Assembly (NCBI RefSeq): GCF_009601025.1 | Contig: NZ_WIVE01000008.1 | Location: forward strand, 25,392 to 89,391 | Direction: 5' to 3' | From: Roseospira navarrensis | GTDB lineage: Bacteria; Pseudomonadota; Alphaproteobacteria; Rhodospirillales; Rhodospirillaceae | Length of the DNA stretch: 64,000 nt | Notes under the pieces: generated by a model | The model's input: only the letters and a program-made list of their open reading frames with translations | Database searches by the model: none | What the model was told of the DNA's origin: nothing | Translations under genes and position numbers: made by a program | Part shown: positions 1 to 8,070 of the stretch, in pieces | Numbering within the stretch: position 1 is the first letter of the stretch | Layout of the letters: every line of letters starts with the position of its first letter

Positions 1-31
1 GAAGATCGCGATGTTCGAACGCACGGGGTGA
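1..31 (+). CDS. C-terminal end of an upstream gene (partial)
   Basis: An open frame enters from the left edge and ends KIAMFERTG followed by TGA at 29-31. A strong hairpin follows at 46-82, which is what one expects after a real 3' end. The piece is too short to identify and nothing can be said about function. Confidence 0.3.
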   Translation, partial: KIAMFERTG

Positions 32-45
32 GCCTCAGCGGGGAG

Positions 46-82
46 GGCGTCGGATGGGCCGGTGTGGCCCGGCGCCGACGCC
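46..82 (+). terminator. Hairpin after the first gene end
   Basis: The arms GGCGTCGG (46-53) and CCGACGCC (75-82) pair perfectly, and inside them GGGCC (56-60) pairs with GGCCC (66-70). There is no T-run directly after it, so this could be a terminator or another of the palindromic repeats seen in this window. Confidence 0.45.
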
Positions 83-202
83 GTCTGATGAACGCATCCT
101 TTAGCAAGGCCGGCGCTTATGAAAGCGTTCGGCCTCTTGCTTTAATAAGGTTCATCACGGATTTCTGGGGAACCAGAAGGGCCCTCTGGCGTCGCGCTTC
201 GA

Positions 203-322
203 GCCTGAACCCCCTCCCAACCTTCCCCATAAATGGGGGAGGCGTCTGGGTCCATGAGGCGCCGACCGGACTCCCTCCCCATGGAATGGGGAGGGCTGGG
301 GAGGGGTTGTCCCGTTTGACCG
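203..322. repeat. Paired palindromic intergenic repeat
   Basis: Two C-rich/G-rich modules face each other. One carries TTCCCC then GGGGGAGG around 225-242. The other carries CCCTCCCCAT then ATGGGGAGGG around 281-301. The outer ends, CCCCTCCC near 211 and GGGGAGGGG near 299, are also complementary. This is intergenic repeat sequence with no gene support; the rest of the 32-488 gap shows only the leader of the next gene. Confidence 0.55.
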
Positions 323-488
323 CTCCGGCCCGGAAACCCTGCAACCCCGATTTTCCGTGATCAATCTTATAAGAAAGGGGTCGTCCTGCTGGGCGCCGTG
401 GACGCGCCGCATGCGGCGGCCCATATAGGCCGGGTGGCGCCCGCGTGACCGCGCGCGGCGCCGGATCCCTGACGGAAAGGTCGATGCG

Positions 489-1082
489 ATGCCCACCCCA
501 TCGCCCGGTTCGTGCTCCCGGTTCACGCGTCCCATCCTCGGTGTCGGCGCGGCCGTTGCCGCCGCGCTGGCCCTGGCTGCCTGCGCCGGACCGCGCACGG
601 TCTCGCACGTCTCCAGCCTGAACGACGTGTTCAAGTATCTGCCGGTGTCCGGCCTACCGCTGGATGTGGTCGGCAATCCCTTTCCCCAGGCCGCCGACGC
701 CTTCGTCCGCGCGGCCGCCGCCGACGGCCTGAGCGGCAACGTGAACGGCCGCCCGCTCGCCTTCGTGCCCGCCCCCGACCGCTTCGGTCCCGATCATCCC
801 GGCTACCGCATGGTTCTGTTCCTGAGCGGGGGCGGCATCGTCGCTGGTCAGGCCCTGTGCGAGGCCGGTTTGCCCACGGACAGCCCCAAAGGCGGCACGC
901 TGCACGCCAGCGCGGCCCTGTGCAACGGCACGAAGATGATCGCGTGGGGCGAGGGCTGGGGCGGCCCGGTGCCCGCCCAGCCCGACGTGGCCTTCCTGGC
1001 GCTCATGGACCAGCTTGCGAATGCGGTGTTCAAGCGCGAGCGGGACCGCGACCGTGACCCCACGGAATGGCCGGAGACTTGA
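489..1082 (+). CDS. Putative lipoprotein, unknown function
   Basis: The product is 197 residues. It begins with a basic segment, then a hydrophobic stretch at about residues 16-31 ending in LAAC, a plausible lipobox with Cys32 as the lipidated residue, so it is probably an envelope lipoprotein. The mature part has no family I recognise; it is Gly/Ala rich with three further Cys residues, which might form a disulfide, and ends in a repetitive charged RERDRDRD tail. GGAAAGG about ten bases before the ATG serves as ribosome site. It converges on the methyltransferase gene with only 12 bases between the two stops. Confidence 0.7.
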   Translation: MPTPSPGSCSRFTRPILGVGAAVAAALALAACAGPRTVSHVSSLNDVFKYLPVSGLPLDVVGNPFPQAADAFVRAAAADGLSGNVNGRPLAFVPAPDRFGPDHPGYRMVLFLSGGGIVAGQALCEAGLPTDSPKGGTLHASAALCNGTKMIAWGEGWGGPVPAQPDVAFLALMDQLANAVFKRERDRDRDPTEWPET

Positions 1083-1094
1083 TCTCGCCCGGGA

Positions 1095-1703
1095 TCAGGG
1101 CGCCTGCAGGCAGAAGCTGAAGTAGCCGTTGGGCTCCACGGTCAGGAACCGGAACCGCCAGTCGTACTGGGCGCAGAAGGCGTTGACCGCCTCCACCACG
1201 CCGTAGACCACCGGCTTGACCACGTTGCCGGCGCAATAGTCGTGGCCGGCCACCAGCCCGCCCGGGCGCAGCACGCGGGCCGCGATCTCCAGTTCCTGCC
1301 GCGTGGTGTCGTAGGAGTGGTCCGAGTCCAGATAGATCCAGTCCAGGCTGGCGTCGGGGAAGGCATCCAGCATGGGGACCGATTCGCCCACGTGCAGCCG
1401 CACCGAGTCGTCGGCGATCCGGGGGGCGAAGGCGTCCTTGACGGCCTCAAGGCCGCTCTCGAAGCGATCGCCGGACCACAGGTCGATCAGGTGCAGCCGC
1501 CGGGGCCGGGCGCGGTCCAGGATGACCCGGGTGAAATCGCCGTGGGCGACGCCGACTTCGGCCGCCTCGGCGTCCTTCGGCATGTGGTCCATCAGGTGGT
1601 CCCGGGACGGCAGCACGCGGCAATCCCGGGTGTGCCGGTCCTCCAGGATCACGCGCGGCTGGCTGGCGCGGATGGTGCGGCGGGTGTCGAGACTGAGGAC
1701 CAT
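1095..1703 (-). CDS. Class I SAM-dependent methyltransferase
   Basis: The product is about 202 residues from the start chosen here (MVLSLDTRR). It resembles the Methyltransf_24 type. AEVGVAHGDFTRVIL is the glycine-rich SAM loop, LHLIDLW the acidic end of strand 2, LDWIYLDSDHSY the region after motif II, and LRPGGLVAGHDYC the motif III region. Substrate is unknown; relatives often act on sugars or small secondary metabolites. GGGAG lies nine to ten bases before this ATG. A start 13 codons upstream at 1742 (MRRHRATV, with GGAAG before it) or at 1781 is also possible. The gene lies downstream of, and on the same strand as, copy A of the ~290-bp repeat element. Confidence 0.75.
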   Translation of the reverse strand: MVLSLDTRRTIRASQPRVILEDRHTRDCRVLPSRDHLMDHMPKDAEAAEVGVAHGDFTRVILDRARPRRLHLIDLWSGDRFESGLEAVKDAFAPRIADDSVRLHVGESVPMLDAFPDASLDWIYLDSDHSYDTTRQELEIAARVLRPGGLVAGHDYCAGNVVKPVVYGVVEAVNAFCAQYDWRFRFLTVEPNGYFSFCLQAP

Positions 1704-1825
1704 GGTGGGGGCTCCCGCGACCGTGGCGCGATGCCGGCGCATCGCTTCCGGATGATGGGCCGGGCTGCTCTTGCCGATCAAGGGCGCTCTTCAAGGGCGC
1801 TCTGGCCCAAGACGGGGCCCGGACA

Positions 1826-2116
1826 GCGAAACGCCCGCCTCGCGAGGGGGGTGCGAGGCGGGCGTTGCGTTTGGGTCCCATATGAACCGTCGCGTGGCTG
1901 AAGCGCGGGGTTCGAGAAGGAAAGTCTCTGTTCGGTGGCCATCCGTGGCTGAAGCGGGTGGGTCCCGGGGGTCGGAGGTCCTGGATTTCGATCGGATACG
2001 GTGCTCTTGGCTCTTCGCTGAGGATCAGGTGCGGTGTTCCGTCCGCCTCTGATGCTCCCTTTATCGCATGGGGCACGTGACGGGGGATTTGCCGGCGCAT
2101 GACAGTTTCTTAAGAA
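1826..2116 (-). repeat. ~290-bp dispersed element, copy A (candidate sRNA)
   Basis: Read on the minus strand, this non-coding stretch aligns over its whole length with 51870-52173 read on the plus strand. Blocks of more than 20 bases are identical, including one around 1981-2006 and one around 2035-2058. Both copies start with CTTAnGAAACTGTCATG and end in a GC-rich hairpin. A 13-base word, CGTGGCTGAAGCG, occurs twice inside this copy (1893-1905 and 1944-1956). No conserved reading frame is evident. Conservation with a terminator-like 3' end fits a small RNA family, but a mobile or extragenic repeat is equally open. Confidence 0.75.
1831..1865 (-). terminator. Terminator-like hairpin ending copy A
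   Basis: A perfect 13-bp stem, ACGCCCGCCTCGC (1831-1843) with GCGAGGCGGGCGT (1853-1865), has a 9-base loop. On the minus strand it is followed by TTTCGCT, a weak U-rich tail. The equivalent hairpin in copy B has a longer tail. Confidence 0.6.
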
Positions 2117-2189
2117 TAGGGGCGGGGCAGACGGCCCCCCGGCGCGGCGTGCTATGCTCCGGGCCAGTGTTGGTGACAGGGAGGGGCGC

Positions 2190-2630
2190 ATGCCCGCGAT
2201 CAGTCTGGTGACCCTGGCCGTGGCCGATATGGCGCGGGCGCGGGCGTTCTACGAGGCGCTGGGGCTGCGCGCCGCCCCCGAGAGCAATGACGAGGTGGTG
2301 TTCCTGGATGGCGGGGGTGTGGTGCTCAGCCTGTACGGCCGGGACGCCCTGGCCGAGGACACGGGCCTGCCCGACGGGCGGCCCGGCGGCATCACCCTGG
2401 CCTTCAACGTGAAAACGCCGGAGGAGGTGCCGGCCCGTCTGGCGGTGGCGGAGGCCGCCGGGGCGCGGATCCTCAAGGGGCCGCGCACCATGCCGTGGGG
2501 CGGGGTGACGGCCTATTTCGCCGATCCGGACGGTCACCCCTGGGAAATCACCTGGGTCGATTTCGCGCTGACGGAGGACGGCCGCATTCTGCTGGACATG
2601 GGGCCCGCGCCGGAACCGCCGACGGCGTGA
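2190..2630 (+). CDS. VOC/glyoxalase-fold protein
   Basis: The product is 146 residues with two beta-alpha-beta-beta-beta units typical of the vicinal oxygen chelate fold. LVTLAVADMARARAFYEAL is the first strand and helix, and VTAYFADPDGHPWEITW is the closing motif with the metal-ligand Glu of many family members. Such proteins include glyoxalase I, bleomycin-binding proteins and dioxygenases; the substrate cannot be told from sequence. The chosen ATG follows AGGGAGGGG. An upstream in-frame start at 2154 lacks such a site. TATGCT around 2152 is a plausible -10 box. Confidence 0.8.
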   Translation: MPAISLVTLAVADMARARAFYEALGLRAAPESNDEVVFLDGGGVVLSLYGRDALAEDTGLPDGRPGGITLAFNVKTPEEVPARLAVAEAAGARILKGPRTMPWGGVTAYFADPDGHPWEITWVDFALTEDGRILLDMGPAPEPPTA

Positions 2631-2638
2631 GACTGGCC

Positions 2639-2690
2639 GGCTTTTGTCCTGACTCGTCAGGACAAAAGCCGTACGCCGCGAAGCGGCGTA
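2639..2690. repeat. Double palindrome between convergent genes
   Basis: GGCTTTTGTCCTGA (2639-2652) pairs perfectly with TCAGGACAAAAGCC (2657-2670). Right after it TACGCCGC (2672-2679) pairs with GCGGCGTA (2683-2690). It sits between the convergent VOC and DUF2189 genes and could stop transcription from both sides. The second stem matches the core stem of the composite repeats near 12.1, 18.2 and 22.4 kb. Confidence 0.65.
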
Positions 2691-2751
2691 TGACGTCACG
2701 TTACAGGCCGGGCGGTCTGAGGCCCCGTTCTCGCAGGAAGGGGATCAGGGA

Positions 2752-3543
2752 TCACGCCCCGCGCGGCAGGATCGCCCGGTAGGCGTGCCACGAGGCATAG
2801 CCGGCCAGCGGCAGGGTGAACGCCAGACCGAGGAAGGCCGGCACCATGCCCGAGACGGTGATGAAGCCGATGGTCGCGCCCCAGCCGATCAGCACGCCGG
2901 GCTGACGGGCCACGGCCTCGATGCTGACCGCCATGGCGTGGACGGGCTGGGTGTCCGGCCTGTCCACCAGCATGGGGATCGAGAACGCCGCCAGCGCGAA
3001 GGCGACCGTGGCCATCACGCCGCCGACCACGGTGCCCACCGCCAGGAAGATGGCCGCCTGCGGGCTGCTCAGCAGGGCCGTGGCGAAATGCGTGAGCGTG
3101 GGCGGTTGGCCGCCGTAGAACCCGGCGAACAGCAGCAGGGCCAGCAGCATCCATGACAGCATCACCAGGGTGAGGGTGATGCCGACGAAGGCCAGGCCCG
3201 GCACGCTGGCGCGGCTGCGGCGGATGGCCTCGATCAGGCTGATGGACTCGCCCTGCTCGTGGGCGCGGCTGATGACGTGCAGCGGCACGGCGAACATCGC
3301 GCCCACCAGCATGAAGCCGCTCGCCAGGGGCAGCAGCACGGAGCCCAGCCCCGCGAACAGCATGGCCGCGACCACCAGCCAGGAGATCCCGACGAACACG
3401 CCGCCGTAGATCAGGCTGGTGACGGGGGCGCGCCGGAAATCGGCCAGCGCCCGGTGAACCCACAGGCCCGACTCGTCAACGGTCACGGATTCGTAGTCGG
3501 GCACGGGCCCGGTGCCGAGATCGGCGGTCACGGTGCGCATCAT
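2752..3543 (-). CDS. DUF2189-type inner-membrane protein
   Basis: The product is 263 residues with about six hydrophobic segments (roughly residues 45-65, 70-92, 118-142, 160-190, 212-232 and 235-252). The order of segments, the cytoplasmic stretch HVISRAHEQGESISLIEAI and the GLAFTLPLAGYASWHAYRA ending match my recollection of the DUF2189 family. That family is widespread in alphaproteobacteria and has no settled function. A TATGAT hexamer on the minus strand at 3670-3675 may be the -10 box of its promoter. The gene is convergent with the VOC gene. Confidence 0.75.
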   Translation of the reverse strand: MMRTVTADLGTGPVPDYESVTVDESGLWVHRALADFRRAPVTSLIYGGVFVGISWLVVAAMLFAGLGSVLLPLASGFMLVGAMFAVPLHVISRAHEQGESISLIEAIRRSRASVPGLAFVGITLTLVMLSWMLLALLLFAGFYGGQPPTLTHFATALLSSPQAAIFLAVGTVVGGVMATVAFALAAFSIPMLVDRPDTQPVHAMAVSIEAVARQPGVLIGWGATIGFITVSGMVPAFLGLAFTLPLAGYASWHAYRAILPRGA

Positions 3544-3740
3544 GGCGGGCCTCCTCCCTGTCCCGTCCAGTCGCGCCCCGCTCGTGTTGCGGCGGGTCCC
3601 CGCACGGGCGCCAGGGGCGCATGGGGCGGTTTGGGTCGCGGCTAGACTGGATGATGTTCGATGGCCGGCATCATACGAACTTTCTATCCCAAAAGATAGC
3701 AGTATTTAAAATATAGTTGCGCCGTGAGGCCCCGTCCGGG

Positions 3741-5174
3741 TCATGGCCAGTCGGCAACGATCGACACGGCCTTCTGGAAGCGGACTCCGCCCGACCCGGG
3801 GATGGCCGGGGGTTCGACCATGACCGGAGTGTCCCGCGCCGGGATGGTCAGCCCCACGTGTTCGGCGGCCAGGCGGGCCGCGCCCAGCGCGGTGACCTCG
3901 GCCCCGGCCGGCACGACGATGCGGCGGTCCAGGGCGCAGGCCAGGAACTGCACGAAGTAGGGGTTGGCGGTCAGGCCGCCGTCCACCGACACCGTATCCC
4001 CGGTGGGGCGCAGGGACCCCATGGCCTCCAGCACCTCGGCGGCGCGGAAGGCCACGCCCTCCAGCACCGCCCGCACCATGTCGGCGGCCGTGGTTTCCAG
4101 CGACAGGCCGAGCCAGGCGCCGCGCGCCTTGCGGACCCAGTGCGGGCAGGCCAGTCCGGTCAGCGCGGGCACGAACACAAGCCCGCGCTCCACGGCGGAG
4201 GGCCCTTCGAAGGCGTTGATCTCGTCGAACGACCGGAACAGGCCCAGGTCGCGCGCCCAGTTCACGGCCGCGCTGGCGCAGAACACGGCGCCGTCGATGG
4301 CGTACTGGGGGGCCTCGCCGTCCCTGTGCCAGGCGACCGTGGGCGACAGGCCGCGTTCGGGCGCGCGCAGGGGGCTGTCCCCGGTGACCATGAGCGCGAA
4401 GGCGCCGGTGCCGAAGGTGATCTTGGCATCCCCCGCCACGCGACAGCCGTGGCCGTAGAGGGCCGCTTGCTGATCCACGATGCTGGTGACCACGGGCACC
4501 GGCCCGTGCTCCGTCATCAGCGTGCCGAAGTCCCCGGTGGTGGGCACGATCGGCGGCAGCGCCTCCAAGGGCACGCCGAACAGACGGCACAGGTCCGGGT
4601 CCCAGGCGAGAGTTTCGATGTTCATCAGCGACGTGCGCGAGGCCGTGGTGGCGTCGGTCACGCACCGCCCGGTCAGCCGGTGCAGAAAGAACGCATCGGT
4701 GGTCCCCAGGCGCAGCCGGCCCCGGGCGTGCAGGCGCGCCGCGTCCGGGACGGTCTGGTACAGCCACGCCAGCTTGCTGGCCGAGAAGTAGGAATCCAGC
4801 GGCAGCCCGCTGCGGCGCATCACCTCCGCCTCGGCGCCGTCGCGCTTGAGGGCGTCCACCACGCTCTGGGTGCGGCTGTCCTGCCAGACGACGACCGGCG
4901 AGAGCGGCTCCAGGGTCTCGGCGTCCCAGGCGAGGCAGCTTTCGCCCTGGTTGTCGAGGGCCACCGCGCGCACCGGCCCGGCGGCCTCCAGACAGGCGTC
5001 GATGCTGCGCAGCAGGTCCGCCGGGTCGTGCTCGACCCAGTCCGGTTTCGGATAGTGCTGGGCGTGCGTCACGGCGTGGCGGACGGTGGCCGATCCATCG
5101 GCGGCCAGCCGCAGGCCCCGGGTGCTGGTGGTGCCCTGGTCGATGGCGAGAACGGCGGCGGCGGGATCGGACAT
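3741..5174 (-). CDS. glpK: FGGY-family kinase, glycerol-kinase-like
   Basis: The product is 477 residues, slightly shorter than typical GlpK (about 500). The N-terminal FGGY domain begins with LAIDQGTTSTRG, the phosphate-binding loop. PDWVEHDP, VVWQDSRT and TDATTASRTSL are glycerol-kinase signatures. The second domain carries ITFGTGAFALM and VSVDGGLTANPYFVQFLA for ATP binding. It should phosphorylate glycerol or a close polyol. It is the last gene of a minus-strand operon, one base after the FAD-oxidoreductase stop. The divergence from classical GlpK and the TRAP transporter next door leave open a related polyol as substrate. Confidence 0.8.
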   Translation of the reverse strand: MSDPAAAVLAIDQGTTSTRGLRLAADGSATVRHAVTHAQHYPKPDWVEHDPADLLRSIDACLEAAGPVRAVALDNQGESCLAWDAETLEPLSPVVVWQDSRTQSVVDALKRDGAEAEVMRRSGLPLDSYFSASKLAWLYQTVPDAARLHARGRLRLGTTDAFFLHRLTGRCVTDATTASRTSLMNIETLAWDPDLCRLFGVPLEALPPIVPTTGDFGTLMTEHGPVPVVTSIVDQQAALYGHGCRVAGDAKITFGTGAFALMVTGDSPLRAPERGLSPTVAWHRDGEAPQYAIDGAVFCASAAVNWARDLGLFRSFDEINAFEGPSAVERGLVFVPALTGLACPHWVRKARGAWLGLSLETTAADMVRAVLEGVAFRAAEVLEAMGSLRPTGDTVSVDGGLTANPYFVQFLACALDRRIVVPAGAEVTALGAARLAAEHVGLTIPARDTPVMVEPPAIPGSGGVRFQKAVSIVADWP

Positions 5175-5175
5175 G

Positions 5176-6462
5176 TCAGGGGGCCTCCCTCAGCCGGAAC
5201 GTCATGGGGCCGCCCGGCTCGACGGCTTCGATCATCGGACGCAGGGGCACGGTGATGCGGCGCTCGGGCCGGCTGTCCAGGCGCCGCGACCAGAGCGTCC
5301 GGCCGTCCTGCTCCGCGATCAGGGTGCCGCGCGCGGGCCGCGACAGGCGAAGCTGGGCGACCTCCGGCATCAGGTCCGGGGTCTCGGCGGTCGGGTGGAT
5401 GGCCTGCGGCACCACGTAGCGCAGCGGATCGCCCGCGACGGTCAACGGCACCGCGTCGTCGGGCGGCGGAAGCCCGCGCTCCAGGTCGGCGGCGACGGCC
5501 GCGGCGGTGGCCTGTCCCTCGCCCCAGCACCAGCCGGCGGTCTCCACCGGACGGCGCAGGTTGCCGGTCGCGAAATAGGCCGGGTGGTCGAGGCTGCGCC
5601 CGAACCCGTCGATGCGCGGGCCCTCCGTGCCCGGGTCCACGGTCCAGCCGGCCATGCGGGCCAGGGCCGCCTCGGGCGTGAAGCGGCCGGTGATGACCGC
5701 CCCGTCGCAGTCGAGCGTCCGGGTCGCCCCGTCGCGGTCGCGCAGGGTGACGCCCTCCACCCGTGTCGCGCCGTGGATGGCCGCGATGTCCGTGCCCAGG
5801 TGCAGGGGAATGCCCAGCGCCAGGGGCAGCAGCCGGGCGGGTCCGCGCGCGGTGAGGCCGTCGTTCGGTTCGATCATGGCCCGGGGGCGGGCGCCCGCAT
5901 GGCGGCAGGTCAGCAGGGCGGAGAAGGACACCAGCTCCGTGCCCAGCACCACGGGTCGGCGGAACGGCGTCATGCGCTGCAGATAGACCACGGCCTGCAA
6001 CGCGCCGGTGGACATCACACCCAGCGGTCTGTCGCCGCCCAACAGGCGCGCGGCGCGGCTGGTCTCGCGGATGCCGGTGGCCAGCACCACCCGCCGCGCG
6101 GTCATCAGGGTGGCGCCGCTTGGCGTGGTCACGATCAGCACCGGGTCCGGGCCGGGACCGAAGGACACCACGGTGTGCTGGGTCAGCACTTCGGCTCCGG
6201 CGGCCTGGGCGGCCTCGACCAGACAGGCGGCATAGCTCCGCCCGCCCATCAGCCGGCCGAACTCCCGCAGGCCATAGGGTGAGTGGCCGCAGTGCCGCGG
6301 CACGCCGCCGGCCTCGACCTCGCGCTCCAGCACGGCGACCCGGGGCACGCCGAGCGCCCGCAGGCGCGTGGCGGCGGACAGGCCGGACGGTCCGCCGCCG
6401 ATCACGATCACGTCCCATTCGCTGTCGGACCCGCCGGGCCCCGTGCGGCCGGCGTCAGTCAT
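5176..6462 (-). CDS. FAD-dependent NAD(P)/disulfide-type oxidoreductase
   Basis: The product is 428 residues. VIVIGGGPSGLSAA near residue 20 is the FAD-binding GxGxxG fold, and VVLATGIRETSRAA is the second FAD contact typical of the HcnB/pyridine-nucleotide group. AYFATGNLRRPVETAGW followed by GEGQATAAAVAADL is the C-terminal FAD motif. The last 70 residues form an extra domain I do not recognise. It overlaps the upstream GlpA-like gene by 8 bases and precedes the kinase by 1 base, so the three are translated together. By position it may play the GlpB-like role of passing electrons from the polyol-phosphate dehydrogenase; that role is inference. Confidence 0.75.
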   Translation of the reverse strand: MTDAGRTGPGGSDSEWDVIVIGGGPSGLSAATRLRALGVPRVAVLEREVEAGGVPRHCGHSPYGLREFGRLMGGRSYAACLVEAAQAAGAEVLTQHTVVSFGPGPDPVLIVTTPSGATLMTARRVVLATGIRETSRAARLLGGDRPLGVMSTGALQAVVYLQRMTPFRRPVVLGTELVSFSALLTCRHAGARPRAMIEPNDGLTARGPARLLPLALGIPLHLGTDIAAIHGATRVEGVTLRDRDGATRTLDCDGAVITGRFTPEAALARMAGWTVDPGTEGPRIDGFGRSLDHPAYFATGNLRRPVETAGWCWGEGQATAAAVAADLERGLPPPDDAVPLTVAGDPLRYVVPQAIHPTAETPDLMPEVAQLRLSRPARGTLIAEQDGRTLWSRRLDSRPERRITVPLRPMIEAVEPGGPMTFRLREAP

Positions 6463-7852
6463 GGCGATCCTCCGCCGGGTCGGCCAGGGGCGCGGCGAAG
6501 TGCCCGGCGGTGATCTCGGCCAGGGCGCCCGAACAATAGAAGCCCTGGCAGCGCCCCATGGTCGCCCGGGTGCGCCGTTTCAGGCCGCCCAGGCTGCGGG
6601 CGGGCAGGGGGCCGCCCAGCGCGGCCTCGATCTCGCGCCGGGTCACGAGTTCGCAGTGGCAGACGATGCCGCCGTTGTCGCGGTCCTGCCAGTCGCGCGG
6701 GTCCGTCTCCGACAGGCGCGGCGCGGCCGGCCAGCCGGGTGCGGCCAGGGGCGCCCAGTCGGTCCCGCAGGCGCGGTGCAGTCCGGCCACGTGCCGGGCG
6801 ATGCCCAGGGCGGCGGTCAGTCCGGTGGAGCGGATGCCGCCCACGGAGATGTAGCGCCGGTCCGGGTAGGGCGTGATGCGGTAGCCTTTCTCTTCGGTCG
6901 CGGGGCGGATGCCGGCATAGGTGGCGGTGATCGGCTGGCCGGCCAGGGCGGGCACCAGGCGGGCCGCCGTCTCGCGCAGCATGGCCAGGGTTGCGCCGTC
7001 CACCGAGGCGTCCGCGCGGCTCTCCTGCTCCTCGGCCGTGGGGCCGACCAGGATGTTGCCGTAGGCGGTGGGGCAGACCACGACCCCCTTGGTGGTGGGG
7101 CTGGGTACCGGCAGCAGGATGGTGGGCAGCAGTCGCGCCGCCGCCTTGTCGAACACCACGAACTGCCCCTTGCGCGGCCGGATCTCGAACCCCGGCGCGC
7201 CCAGCAGCAGTTGGTCCACGTGGTCGCCGTACAGCCCGGCGCAGTTGATGACGCTGCGCGTCCGCACGCTGCGCCCGGGCAGGTCCAGCCGCCAGGTCTC
7301 GCCGTCGAACGCGCCGCCCTGGACCGGGGCGTTGCGGTCCACATGGGCGCCGTTGGCGATGGCCTGGAGCAGATAGCCCGTGGGCGCCGCCCACGGGTCG
7401 ATCACCGATTCGCGCGGCACCAGGAACCCGCCGTGGAACGCCGGGTTGATGTGAGGCGCGCGCTCCAGGATCTCCGCCCGGTCGAGCGGCCGCACGTCGG
7501 TCACGCCGTTGCGGTGCGCCTGCTCCATCAGCGCCGGCAGGCGCGCGGCCTCGGCCTCCGTCCAGGCGACGACCATCGCGCCCGTGGTCCGCAGCGGCAG
7601 GCCGAGGCGGTCGCGGATCTTCAGGTACTCCTGATGGCCGGCGGCGATGCACGCCTGTTCCAGGGTATCGGGCGGGGCGTCGAACCCGGTGTGCAGGATG
7701 CCGCTGTTGCCCTTGCTGGCCCCATCCAGGATGTCCGGTGCGCGCTCCAGCACCAGCACGCGCGCCCCGTCCAGCGTGAACCGCCGGGCCATGGCGCATC
7801 CGACCACGCCTGCGCCGATGACGGCCACGTCGTAGAGACCGTTGGATGTCAC
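6455..7852 (-). CDS. glpA: Glycerol-3-phosphate dehydrogenase, GlpA-like with [2Fe-2S] domain
   Basis: The product is 465 residues from a GTG start preceded by GGGAGAGG. DVAVIGAGVVGCAMARRF is the FAD-binding motif of the DAO superfamily, GASKGNSGILHTGFD and TYAGIRPAT are typical of glycerol-3-phosphate or 2-hydroxyglutarate dehydrogenases, and YISVGGIRSTGLTAALG closes the flavin fold. The C-terminal 80 residues hold CHC and CQGFYC, the four-Cys pattern of a BFD-like [2Fe-2S] domain as in anaerobic GlpA. It likely oxidises a polyol phosphate and passes electrons through the partner flavoprotein. It is the first gene of the minus-strand operon. Confidence 0.78.
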   Translation of the reverse strand: MTSNGLYDVAVIGAGVVGCAMARRFTLDGARVLVLERAPDILDGASKGNSGILHTGFDAPPDTLEQACIAAGHQEYLKIRDRLGLPLRTTGAMVVAWTEAEAARLPALMEQAHRNGVTDVRPLDRAEILERAPHINPAFHGGFLVPRESVIDPWAAPTGYLLQAIANGAHVDRNAPVQGGAFDGETWRLDLPGRSVRTRSVINCAGLYGDHVDQLLLGAPGFEIRPRKGQFVVFDKAAARLLPTILLPVPSPTTKGVVVCPTAYGNILVGPTAEEQESRADASVDGATLAMLRETAARLVPALAGQPITATYAGIRPATEEKGYRITPYPDRRYISVGGIRSTGLTAALGIARHVAGLHRACGTDWAPLAAPGWPAAPRLSETDPRDWQDRDNGGIVCHCELVTRREIEAALGGPLPARSLGGLKRRTRATMGRCQGFYCSGALAEITAGHFAAPLADPAEDRHD

Positions 7853-7909
7853 GCGGTGCCTCTCCCTGGCGAGTCCGGGGCCGGTCTGGATTGGCCCATG
7901 GGTGCACTC

Positions 7910-7938
7910 ACGGTACGCCGCTTTGACCGTTCGGTCAA
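7910..7938 (-). promoter_or_regulatory. Candidate promoter of the glpA-like operon
   Basis: On the minus strand TTGACC (7933-7938) lies 17 bases before TACCGT (7910-7915), a reasonable sigma-70 pair about 58 bases upstream of the GTG. The -35 box is embedded in the palindrome at 7923-7938. Confidence 0.5.
7923..7938. promoter_or_regulatory. TTGACCG-TT-CGGTCAA palindrome
   Basis: Two perfect 7-base half sites, 7923-7929 and 7932-7938, flank a TT. It covers the proposed -35 of the minus operon, so a bound dimer could block that promoter. The same half site recurs, widely spaced, upstream of bphO. Confidence 0.5.
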
Positions 7939-7963
7939 TCGCGACGGCGTGGCGGCATCCCCA

Positions 7964-7995
7964 TTTTTCGTGTTGAATCAGAGGGAAACGAAAAA
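7964..7995. promoter_or_regulatory. Candidate GlpR operator
   Basis: TTTTTCGT (7964-7971) and ACGAAAAA (7988-7995) are perfect inverted arms. Their TTCG/CGAA core matches the style of sites bound by GlpR-type DeoR regulators. The right arm ends 4 bases before the proposed -35 of the regulator's own promoter. Confidence 0.45.
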
Positions 7996-7999
7996 CATG

Positions 8000-8028
8000 T
8001 TGGAAACAGTCAATTCCCTCGGTAGAGT
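8000..8028 (+). promoter_or_regulatory. Candidate promoter of the DeoR-type regulator
   Basis: TTGGAA (8000-8005), a 17-base spacer and TAGAGT (8023-8028) lie about 40 bases upstream of the ATG at 8071. Confidence 0.45.
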
Positions 8029-8070
8029 TTTTGCCCAACAAGGGGTCAGTTCTCCCTGAGGGGGCGCGCA

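Noticed and set aside
3717..5255. Long plus-strand frame opposite the glycerol-kinase-like gene
   Set aside because: Shadow frame; composition is biased and the minus-strand gene carries all FGGY motifs.
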